Shown in pieces: positions 16,509 through 23,958 of a DNA stretch of 64,000 nt (the first letter of the stretch is position 1; every line of letters begins with the position of its first letter). Source of the stretch: Streptomyces xinghaiensis S187 (GTDB lineage Bacteria; Actinomycetota; Actinomycetes; Streptomycetales; Streptomycetaceae); NCBI RefSeq assembly GCF_000220705.2, contig NZ_CP023202.1, positions 930,001 through 994,000 of the forward strand. The letters are read 5' to 3'. The notes under the pieces were generated by a model that did not search any database, was not told where the DNA came from, and saw nothing but the letters and a program-made list of their open reading frames with translations. The translations under genes and the position numbers were made by a program.

Positions 16509-17975
16509 ATGACCGTGCCTGTTGCCCGCCTGAACACAGGCAGCCACGACATGGCGGTCTCCCCCGCCCTCGAGGCCTTCATGAGCACCGCCTGGGCACC
16601 CTCGCCTCTGGCACCGGACATCCGCGTTCCCGGCCACAACGTCACCAGCAGACGACGCACAAGCCTGTCCGCGCGCTTTCCCGGGGAGCGGCTGCTGATA
16701 CCCGCAGGTGTGCTCAAGGTCCGTTCCAACGACTGCGATTACCGCTTCCGTCCGCACAGTGCCTACGCCTGGCTGACTGGTCTCACCGGCGAAGACCAGG
16801 TGGGACACGTCCTGGTCCTCGAACCCGCCGGAGCCGAGGGCCACGAGGCCGTGCTCTACCTGCGTCCCCGCTCGCCACGCGTGGGAGATGAGTTCTACCG
16901 CGACCGCCGGTACGGCGAGTTCTGGGTCGGCCGCCGACCCGACCTCGAGGAGGCGGCAACGATGACGGGCATCACCTGCCGGCACTTGGACGACCTGACG
17001 GCACTGCTGGCCGGCGCCCAGCCCCCGACCCGCATGGTGTGGGGGGTCGACGGCTCGCTCGACTCACTGTGCGGACGCAGCCTCCCGGGAAGCGCCGAGC
17101 ACGACCGGGACGCCGAGCTGGCGGCCTGCCTGGCCGAGCTGCGGCTGATCAAGGACCTTTGGGAAGTCTCCCAACTGCAACTCGCCGTTGACCACACCGC
17201 TACCGGCTTCGAAGATGTGGTCCGCGCTCTCCCCCGGGCTCTGCGGCATCCCCGCGGTGAACGGTGGATCGAGGGTGTCTTCAACCTCCGCGCCCGGGCC
17301 GAGGGGAACGGTACCGGGTACGACACGATCGCTGCGGCCGGAGCACACGCCTGCGTCCTGCACTGGATCCGCAACGACGGTCCCCTGGCTCGCGACCAGC
17401 TGCTGCTGCTCGACGCCGGGGTGGAAACCGACACCCTGTATACGGCCGACATCACGCGGACCCTGCCGCTGTCGGGGCGCTTCTCGAGCGTGCAGCGTGA
17501 GGTGTACGAGTTGGTGCTCGCCGCGCAGGACGCCGGGATCGCGGCGCTGCGGCCGGGCGCCCGGTTCCGCGACTTCCACATGGCGGCCATGCGCGTGATC
17601 GCCGAAGGGCTGTATGAATGGGGCGTGCTGCGGGTCCCCGCGGAAGAAGCGCTCGCCCGCGACAACGGTCTGTACCGCCGCTACACCCTGTGCAGCAGCG
17701 GGCACATGCTCGGTCTCGATGTGCACGACTGCGCGAAAGCCCGGGCGGAGGTGTACCTCGACGGAGTCTTGGAGGAGGGGCAGGTACTCACCGTGGAGCC
17801 CGGGCTGTATCTGCAACCCGATGACGAGACATTGCCTCTGGAACTGCGCGGCATCGGTGTCCGCATCGAGGACGACCTCGTGATCACCGCTGACGGTGCG
17901 CACCTGATGTCCGGGGCACTCCCCCGCAGCGTGGAGGCCGTGGAGGAATGGATGGGCTCCTTGCTCAACGAATGA
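16509..17975 (+). CDS. pepP: Xaa-Pro aminopeptidase (aminopeptidase P, M24B)
   Basis: 488 residues with the N-terminal AMP_N domain (about 40-190) and the C-terminal pita-bread M24 domain. The five metal ligands are visible: Asp302 (LLDAGVE), Asp314 (YTADITRT), His399 (SSGHMLGLDVHD), Glu430 (LTVEPGLY) and Glu454 (GVRIEDD). AAGGAG precedes the ATG; there is no signal peptide. The enzyme removes an N-terminal residue that precedes proline. Facing a peptide importer and next to Hyp catabolism, its likely job is trimming collagen-derived X-Pro/X-Hyp peptides in the cytosol. Confidence 0.93.
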   Translation: MTVPVARLNTGSHDMAVSPALEAFMSTAWAPSPLAPDIRVPGHNVTSRRRTSLSARFPGERLLIPAGVLKVRSNDCDYRFRPHSAYAWLTGLTGEDQVGHVLVLEPAGAEGHEAVLYLRPRSPRVGDEFYRDRRYGEFWVGRRPDLEEAATMTGITCRHLDDLTALLAGAQPPTRMVWGVDGSLDSLCGRSLPGSAEHDRDAELAACLAELRLIKDLWEVSQLQLAVDHTATGFEDVVRALPRALRHPRGERWIEGVFNLRARAEGNGTGYDTIAAAGAHACVLHWIRNDGPLARDQLLLLDAGVETDTLYTADITRTLPLSGRFSSVQREVYELVLAAQDAGIAALRPGARFRDFHMAAMRVIAEGLYEWGVLRVPAEEALARDNGLYRRYTLCSSGHMLGLDVHDCAKARAEVYLDGVLEEGQVLTVEPGLYLQPDDETLPLELRGIGVRIEDDLVITADGAHLMSGALPRSVEAVEEWMGSLLNE

Positions 17976-18054
17976 CACACACCAGTGCGGCCGACTCCGG
18001 CAACAGGCATACCTCATACGCCTGACAGCCGTGCCCGCTCGGGAAGCCACAAAC

Positions 18055-18086
18055 GGCGCCGCGTGAAAACCACTTCTCGCGGCGCC
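18055..18086. terminator. Bidirectional terminator between pepP and gntR
   Basis: GGCGCCGCG (18055-18063) and CGCGGCGCC (18078-18086) pair perfectly over 9 bp with a 14-nt loop, between two convergent genes. Confidence 0.7.
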
Positions 18087-18139
18087 GGCTTCTCACCCGG
18101 CGTCCTGGCGGCTCCCGTCCAGATATGCCGACAGACCTC

Positions 18140-18847
18140 CTAGCGGTTGGGCAGCCGCAGCGCGCTGGGCTTGTCGGCGTCCTGCTTCCCCGCGGCCCAC
18201 AAGGTGCGCACGTGACTGAGGTGATGACGCATGAGCTCCTGAGCACCTTCGGCGTCGCCGCTGAGCATGAGATCCAGTAGCCGAATGTGCTCTTGTGCCG
18301 AGTCGACCAGCACCCCGGCCTGATCGAGTTCCGTCAAACCGTAAAGCCTGGAACGCTTGCGCAGGTCTCCGACCACCTCCACCAAGTGGTTGTTCCCGGT
18401 CAGGGCGAGCAGGTCGAGGTGGAATCGGCGGTCTGCCTCAAGGTAGCCGATGAGGTCGTGCTCACGGGCGGCAGCCACAATCTCTTCCGCTGCCGGGCGT
18501 AGCGCTTCGAGCTGTTCGGGTTCGGCCGTGGTGGTGATCACTCCGATGGTTGGGATCTCGATGAGCCTGCGGATCTCGGTGTAGTTGTCCAGGTCCCGCT
18601 CGGTCATCTCAGTGACGCGGAATCCCTTGTTGCGGATCGCTTCCACCAGGCCCTCACGAGCCAGGTCGAGCATGGCTTCGCGGACGGGGGTGGCCGAGAC
18701 ACCGAACTCTGCCGCGAGAGTTGGAGCGGAGTAGACGACACCCGGGCGCAGTTCCCCTGCGATCAGAGCAGCACGCAGGGCATGGGCCACCTGGTCGCGC
18801 AGGTGCTCCTGAACCGAAATGATCTTGCCCGGCTTCAGGTGAGCCAT
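18140..18847 (-). CDS. GntR-family regulator with FCD ligand domain
   Basis: 235 residues from ATG 18847 (MAHLKPGK), preceded by AAGGGGA. The winged HTH at about residues 15-78 includes the GntR motif with SATPVREAMLDLAREGLVE. The FCD all-helical effector domain (about 85-220) has the expected metal-binding His/Asp residues (ADRRFHLDLL; RHHLSHVR). A consensus island motif starts 37 bp upstream of the ATG, suggesting autoregulation. I infer it controls the island, with Hyp or a pathway intermediate as effector. Confidence 0.9.
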   Translation of the reverse strand: MAHLKPGKIISVQEHLRDQVAHALRAALIAGELRPGVVYSAPTLAAEFGVSATPVREAMLDLAREGLVEAIRNKGFRVTEMTERDLDNYTEIRRLIEIPTIGVITTTAEPEQLEALRPAAEEIVAAAREHDLIGYLEADRRFHLDLLALTGNNHLVEVVGDLRKRSRLYGLTELDQAGVLVDSAQEHIRLLDLMLSGDAEGAQELMRHHLSHVRTLWAAGKQDADKPSALRLPNR

Positions 18848-18883
18848 AGCAGTCCCCTTCACAGCTTGGCGAGCGGACACGGA

Positions 18884-18895
18884 GTACAATGTCAC
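18884..18895 (+). promoter_or_regulatory. Candidate GntR operator, site 3 (gntR)
   Basis: GTACAATGTCAC, an exact match to GTRCAATGTCAC, upstream of the regulator's own gene. From here to the lipoprotein gene at 19333 about 435 bp hold no recognisable gene. Confidence 0.6.
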
Positions 18896-19332
18896 GTTTC
18901 CCTGATCTTACCGCGTGTTGTCCAGAGCCGAAGAGGCCGGGCGGGCCCCGCGGAACGGCTCCGGCCCAGGCTGTGTTCGCGATCCGGGTGAGGTGCCGTG
19001 GGTACCGTCCGGCAACAGTCGGCCCGCCCGTCGGCCCTGCACCGAACGCGACGGCGGCAGCACCGGCAGCGGCGAGCCCGGAAGCCGTCGGCAGAGCGCG
19101 GTCTCCGCCACGACCTCTTCGGCCGCAGCTGGCCGGATTTCGGAGACGGGCACTCCCGCAGGGCCCGCGGTCAACGCGAAACCGAAGGCCTATGGCTGCA
19201 CACGGCCGCCGTCCTCTCCGTCCGGCAACCCGCCGCCGGAGACGGGCGCCACCGTGCCAGGACTCTTTCAAGATCAGATATCCGCCCACCGGGCGTGACC
19301 CCGTTCGTCTACAAAGCCCCAGGGGGAAGACC

Positions 19333-19932
19333 ATGCACCACACTCGCACCGTCGCGGCCGCTGCTCTGGCCGCCTTCTTCGCCGGCAGTTGTGCCCCGGC
19401 CACCAAGGCCGAGGAGCCCTCGAGCCGCACAACCGCCACCGCGGCCTGCACCGACGACGTGTTTGACATGCTCATACGCAATCTGAACGGCGACGATGAC
19501 GGTGACAGCAGACCTCAGTCCTGTACCGACCTCACGGACGAACAGTGGAAGAAACTCATCAGCGAGCAGGCGGACAAGGCACTCGACGCCTCCACGGACC
19601 GGTCCGCTGCAGACGCGCCTTCCAGCGGCCGGGAACCGTCACAGTTTCCGCAGGTTGTCTTCAAGGTGTGGGGCAGCGCGGCATCCGGGGTGACCACCAC
19701 CTACGGTTCCGACTCCAAGAACCTCGGCAGTACCGACCTGCCGATGACCAAAAAGGTCGAACTCGACCCGGATGCCGTGTATTACCAGGTCAGCGTCCAA
19801 CTCGCGCACAGCGGAGGAGACATCCGCTGCTCCATCACCATCGACGGCCGGACAACTACCGACCATGCGAAAGGCAGCTACGAGGTCTGCTCAACCCAAC
19901 TGAACAACCTCGGCAGCAACGGATGGAGATGA
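19333..19932 (+). CDS. Putative lipoprotein with MmpS-like C-terminal domain
   Basis: 199 residues. Signal sequence with Cys near residue 20 (FAGSC, an imperfect lipobox). A low-complexity acidic/Ser region follows. The C-terminal half (about 105-195) resembles the MmpS/transport-accessory beta fold: VVFKVWGSA, then TYGSDSK, LPMTKKV, IRCSITIDG and SYEVCS, with two Cys likely disulfide-bonded. The ATG follows AGGGGGAAG. It lies in the island between gntR and the first Hyp operon, with no obvious link to the pathway. Confidence 0.7.
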   Translation: MHHTRTVAAAALAAFFAGSCAPATKAEEPSSRTTATAACTDDVFDMLIRNLNGDDDGDSRPQSCTDLTDEQWKKLISEQADKALDASTDRSAADAPSSGREPSQFPQVVFKVWGSAASGVTTTYGSDSKNLGSTDLPMTKKVELDPDAVYYQVSVQLAHSGGDIRCSITIDGRTTTDHAKGSYEVCSTQLNNLGSNGWR

Positions 19933-20083
19933 GATACCGCAGTTCGGCCGCGCCCGCGGTGGCAGGGCGTGCCCGGCCTCGGTGGTGTCACCGTCCGATC
20001 GGCCCGCTCCACGACTGGGCCACGCCGGTGACCTGAGCCGGGGCCGGCGGGGGAGACCGTCCTCTCGGCCCAACTGGTGAGCC

Positions 20084-20127
20084 TCCGAGGCGGGGCCGCT
20101 GCATATTCGGACGGCCCCCGCCTCGGA
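20084..20127. terminator. Terminator after aldehyde dehydrogenase operon
   Basis: TCCGAGGCGGGG (20084-20095) and CCCCGCCTCGGA (20116-20127) pair perfectly over 12 bp. It lies 14 nt past the aldehyde dehydrogenase stop codon and can also serve the convergent lipoprotein gene. Confidence 0.75.
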
Positions 20128-20140
20128 TCGGCCATCATCG

Positions 20141-21562
20141 CTAGGATCCACCGGGCAGCAGGGAGATGGTCTGCCGGCTGGTGTAGAAGTCCAGGTCAGC
20201 CCGACCCTCTTCGTGGGGACCGTGGCCGGACCCCTCTGTTCCCCCGAGGGAAAGGGGGAAGTAGTCGACACCGGTCGTCGGTGCGTTCACACCGACCATG
20301 CTGGTCTCCAAGTGGTCGCTACCGTACAGAGCAGACTCCAGGTCGGTGGTGTGGAGTGAGGTGACCAGACCTTGCCGTCCCGCGTTGGCCAAGTGCACCG
20401 CCTGGTCGAGACCGTTCGCCTCCTGCAGCACGGCGATGGGGCCGAAGACAACGTCCTCGAGCAGCTCATGGCCGTCCGGCACCGCTTCGAGAAGCGTGGG
20501 GTTGACATACCACCCGCTTCGGGGGGCGGTATGCCCGTCGGCGCCTCCCGCGAGCAGACACGCGCCCGCAGCAAGAGCGCTCATCCGCATTTCCGCGACC
20601 CGGTGGCGGGCGGCAAGGGAGATGACCGGACCGCAGATCGTGGAAGCGGAGCCGGGGTCGGCTGCCGGCATGGCGCCAAGCCGTTCGGCCAGGGCGTCAC
20701 GCAGTGGCTCACGCGCTGATCCGACGGCGATCACCTGGCTGGTCGCCGTGTATTTCTGCCCGGCGTACCCGGCGATGGCTGCCGCTATGTGCGCAGCGGC
20801 CTGGGGGATGTCCGCGTCTGGCAGAACTATCGCCGCATTCTGCCCGCCCATCTCCGCCTGCACCGGAGTATCACATGCGGTGGCCGTGCGTACCACGGCT
20901 TTGCCGACGGCGGTGGACCCGGTGAACGACACCACGTCGGCCAGGTGAACCAGGGCCTCGCCAACGCGCGGACCGCCCGGAACGACCTGCAGCAGGCCGT
21001 CGGGGAGCACATCTCTCAGGGCTTCGGCCAGGTGGAGCGCACATGCGGTGGCTTCCGGGGCCGGTTTGAGAATGACGGCGTTGCCGGCCGCGAGTGCCGG
21101 AGCTGCCTTCGAACTGGGAATGGCCAAGGGGAAGTTCCACGGCGTAATCAGCCCTGCCGTGCCGAGGGGGCGCCGCCGGGTCAGCAGCATCCCCGGGCCG
21201 GCCGAAGGCTCGTGCAGAGCGCCCGAGGGCTCATAGAGCACTCGGGAGTAGTACCGCCAGATCGACACAGTGTGAGCGAGTTCGGCGCGGGCTTCGGCGA
21301 GCGGCTTCCCGACTTCCCGGATCACCAGACCAGTCATCTCGTCTGCGGCACGCTCGATCGCGTCAGCAGCCTTGCACAGCGCCTCCGAGCGGGCGGCCAC
21401 CCCGGCGCCGAGCCACTCCGCCTGGGCTTGTCGGGCGCGCTGCGCCGCCTGTATCACGGCTTCCTCTCCACAGCCGGGGAACTCTATGACGATGTCGGAC
21501 GGGTCGGCGGGGTTGCGTGAGGTGAAAACTGCGGGATCCGCCGGGGTCGCCTGGGGGGTCAC
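20141..21562 (-). CDS. Aldehyde dehydrogenase family, catalytic Cys replaced by Tyr
   Basis: 473 residues of the ALDH superfamily. Asn143 (PWNFPLAIP), Glu237 (AEMGGQNA) and NAD-binding FTGSTAVG are present. The nucleophile motif normally GQxCTATSR in alpha-ketoglutarate-semialdehyde dehydrogenases reads GQKYTATSQ, so residue 271 is Tyr (TAC) where TGC/Cys is expected. GTG start at 21562 overlaps the stop of the epimerase gene by 4 bp. Context (deaminase, epimerase, ALDH) assigns it to the last Hyp step, but as written it should lack dehydrogenase activity. Sequencing error is possible. Confidence 0.88.
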   Translation of the reverse strand: MTPQATPADPAVFTSRNPADPSDIVIEFPGCGEEAVIQAAQRARQAQAEWLGAGVAARSEALCKAADAIERAADEMTGLVIREVGKPLAEARAELAHTVSIWRYYSRVLYEPSGALHEPSAGPGMLLTRRRPLGTAGLITPWNFPLAIPSSKAAPALAAGNAVILKPAPEATACALHLAEALRDVLPDGLLQVVPGGPRVGEALVHLADVVSFTGSTAVGKAVVRTATACDTPVQAEMGGQNAAIVLPDADIPQAAAHIAAAIAGYAGQKYTATSQVIAVGSAREPLRDALAERLGAMPAADPGSASTICGPVISLAARHRVAEMRMSALAAGACLLAGGADGHTAPRSGWYVNPTLLEAVPDGHELLEDVVFGPIAVLQEANGLDQAVHLANAGRQGLVTSLHTTDLESALYGSDHLETSMVGVNAPTTGVDYFPLSLGGTEGSGHGPHEEGRADLDFYTSRQTISLLPGGS

Positions 21563-22560
21563 AGCAGGAAGCCTTCCGGGAAGGGGTCTGTCGGGTCGAG
21601 GAAGAACTGGGCGGTGCCGGTGACCCAGGCGCGCCCGGTGATGGCCGGTACGACGGCGGGCAGACCCGCGATTTCCGTCTCTTCGAGGAGCCGACCGGTG
21701 AAGGACGTACCGAGAAATGATTCGTTGATGAAGTCGCGGTGGAGCGGCAGTTCGCCGCGTGCGTGCATCTGGGCCATGCGCGCCGAAGTCCCGGTGCCGC
21801 AGGGTGAGCGGTCGAACCAGCCCGGGTGAATGACCATGGCATGCCGCGAGCGGACCGAGTCCGCGTTGGGTGCCAGCAGTTGCACGTGGTGGCATCCCTT
21901 GATGGCGGAGTCTTCCGGGTGAACGGGCTGGTCCACGGCGTTGATGGTCTTCATCACGGCCAGCCCGGCCCGGAGGATGTCGTCCTTGCGGGTCCGGTCG
22001 AAGGGGAGCCCGAGCTGCTCCAGCGGCAGGATCGCGTAGAAGTTGCCGCCGTAGGCGAGGTCATAGGTGATGGGGCCGTACCCGGGGACGTCGGCCGTCC
22101 GGTTCAGACCGGCACTGTATGAGGGCACGTTGCGCAGGGTCACTGCCCGCGCGGCGCCGTCCTCGACCCGCACCTCGGCGACGACCAGGCCTGCCGGGGT
22201 GTCGAGTCGCACTTCGGTCACCGGCTCGGTCACCGGCACCATACCCGTCTCCACCAGTACCGTGGCGACACCTATGGTGCCGTGGCCGCACATCGGCAGG
22301 CAGCCGGACACTTCGATGAAGAGCACACCCCAGTCGGCGTCCTGCCGGGTGGGGGGTTGCAGGATCGCCCCGCTCATCGCGGCATGCCCCCGCGGCTCAT
22401 ACATCAGCAGTGTCCGCAGGTGGTCAAGGTGCTGCAGGAAGTGGGTGCGGCGCTCGGCCATGGTGGATCCGGGGATCGTTCCGACTCCTCCGGTGACGAC
22501 GCGGGTGGGCATGCCCTCGGTGTGGGAGTCGACGACGTGGATGATGCGGTGGCTGCGCAC
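21559..22560 (-). CDS. 4-hydroxyproline 2-epimerase (proline racemase family), copy 1
   Basis: 333 residues. The two catalytic cysteines of the racemase fold are present: Cys91 in LPMCGHGT and Cys254 in DRSPCGTGTS. The N-terminal VDSHTEGMPTRVVTGGV and the MYEPRGHA motif are typical of 4-Hyp epimerases. GTG start with AAGGAG upstream. It converts trans-4-hydroxy-L-proline to cis-4-hydroxy-D-proline in the cytosol. It is the middle gene of a deaminase-epimerase-ALDH operon and a close paralogue of the protein at 33932. Confidence 0.9.
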   Translation of the reverse strand: MRSHRIIHVVDSHTEGMPTRVVTGGVGTIPGSTMAERRTHFLQHLDHLRTLLMYEPRGHAAMSGAILQPPTRQDADWGVLFIEVSGCLPMCGHGTIGVATVLVETGMVPVTEPVTEVRLDTPAGLVVAEVRVEDGAARAVTLRNVPSYSAGLNRTADVPGYGPITYDLAYGGNFYAILPLEQLGLPFDRTRKDDILRAGLAVMKTINAVDQPVHPEDSAIKGCHHVQLLAPNADSVRSRHAMVIHPGWFDRSPCGTGTSARMAQMHARGELPLHRDFINESFLGTSFTGRLLEETEIAGLPAVVPAITGRAWVTGTAQFFLDPTDPFPEGFLL

Positions 22561-22576
22561 GGAGCTACTCCTTTTG

Positions 22577-23485
22577 TCAGCTCAGGCCCTCGGCGAGGAG
22601 CTTCTCCGTGACGGCGCGCACGGTGGCCCGGTCCTCGGATGACAACGGGGAACGCGGAGGGCGGCACAGGCCGCCGTGCAGGCCGGCGACGTCCATCGAC
22701 AGCTTGACGGCTTGGACGAACTCAGGCTTGGAATCCCAGCGGAGCAGGGGGTGCATGGCCCGGTAAAGCGGCATGGCCATGTCCAGGTTCCCGGCCGCGG
22801 CAGCGTGGTAGAGGGTCACGCATGCCTCGGGCAGGGCGTTCGGAAAGCCCGCGATCCAGCCGACCGCTCCGGCGAGGGAGAGTTCGACCAGTACGTCGTC
22901 CGCGCCGATCAGCAGGTCCAGTCCCGGCGCCAGCTCAGCGATCTCGTAAGCCCGGCGGACGTCTCCGGTGAACTCCTTCACCGCGACGATGCTCTCTTCA
23001 CCGTGGAGAGTCGCCAGCAGCCGCGGAGAGAGATCGGTGCGGGTGTCGTAGGGGTTGTTGTAGGCCACGACGGGGAGACCTGCCCTGGCCACCTCCGCGT
23101 AGTGTGCGCGCACGGCTACCTCGTCGGCCCGGTAGGCGTTGGGAGGAAGCAGCAGGACCGATCCGGCACCCGCCTCGGCGGCCTGTTCTGTCCAGCGGCG
23201 CGCCTCGGTGCTGCCGTACGCGGCGACGCCCGCCATGACGCGGGCACCGTCGCCTGCGGCTTCCACCGCGGTGGTCACGAGACGTGCGCGTTCCTCGTCG
23301 CTGAGAGTCTGGTACTCCCCCAGCGAGCCGTTCGGGACGACACCGTCGCAGCCGGAGTCGATCAGTTGCCGCACATGATCGGCGTACGCCTCGAAGTCGA
23401 CCGAGAGGTCGGCACGCAGCGGGGTCGCCGTAGCGACCATGACGCCGCGCCAGGGGCGGGTGCGGCGTCGCTGAGAGATGGTCAT
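22577..23485 (-). CDS. DapA-family lyase, probable pyrroline-4-hydroxy-2-carboxylate deaminase, copy 1
   Basis: 302 residues, DHDPS/NAL TIM barrel. Schiff-base Lys170 in VAVKEFTGD and Tyr142 in VAYNNPYD are present, with NGSLGEYQTLS in the substrate loop. In Hyp catabolism this family deaminates Delta1-pyrroline-4-hydroxy-2-carboxylate to alpha-ketoglutarate semialdehyde. The ATG follows GGAGTGAG. It is first gene of its operon, with a candidate operator about 330 bp upstream, and a paralogue lies at 33033. Confidence 0.88.
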   Translation of the reverse strand: MTISQRRRTRPWRGVMVATATPLRADLSVDFEAYADHVRQLIDSGCDGVVPNGSLGEYQTLSDEERARLVTTAVEAAGDGARVMAGVAAYGSTEARRWTEQAAEAGAGSVLLLPPNAYRADEVAVRAHYAEVARAGLPVVAYNNPYDTRTDLSPRLLATLHGEESIVAVKEFTGDVRRAYEIAELAPGLDLLIGADDVLVELSLAGAVGWIAGFPNALPEACVTLYHAAAAGNLDMAMPLYRAMHPLLRWDSKPEFVQAVKLSMDVAGLHGGLCRPPRSPLSSEDRATVRAVTEKLLAEGLS

Positions 23486-23815
23486 AACTCACTCCAGATA
23501 TGGGGCAACAGTCCTCGGCACCTCTCCGAGAAGGCGGTTGCTGGGCCCGTGAGGTCAGGTGGGCGGCTCGGAGGTACCGGTTGGTCGGATCACCGAGCGG
23601 GTCGGGATACGACAGGGCAGGCCGGCTTCGGTCCATCGGGCACTTCGCTACCTCCCGCAGCCGGGCAGCTCATGGTGGGACCGCACAGACGGCCCCGCGC
23701 CGGCTCATGCCCGCGTGCGTGAGCAGTTCGGCCCGGCATGCGCTGCCTCCTGCGCGCAATCGCGCCCAGCGATGCCCGCCATGCAACGTCCACCATCCGC
23801 TCCGCGAGGACCTCA

Positions 23816-23827
23816 GTAATATGTCAC
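23816..23827 (+). promoter_or_regulatory. Candidate GntR operator, site 4 (first Hyp operon)
   Basis: GTAATATGTCAC, 10 of 12 matches to GTACAATGTCAC, containing the dyad ATGTCACAT. It lies about 330 bp upstream of the deaminase start. The stretch 23486-23815 holds no convincing gene and may be a long leader. Confidence 0.5.
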
Positions 23828-23869
23828 ATGTTTCATCGTCGGCCAAGGATCCACCGGGTCAAAGCGGTG

Positions 23870-23910
23870 CCGGGCGGGCAGCGGCGCGCCGAGGGCCGCT
23901 GCCCGCCCGG
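23870..23910 (-). terminator. Terminator after collagenase
   Basis: CCGGGCGGGCAGCGG (23870-23884) pairs perfectly with 23896-23910 over 15 bp around an 11-nt loop, 48 nt past the collagenase stop codon. Confidence 0.8.
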
Positions 23911-23958
23911 TTCACCGGGCAGGAGTTGTCGTCTTCTCCCGCGCTCTCCGTGCGAGGC

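Noticed and set aside
18889..19332. N-terminal extension of the lipoprotein frame and other frames in this gap
   Set aside because: The extension is Arg/Pro-rich and the signal peptide with a ribosome binding site begins at 19333.
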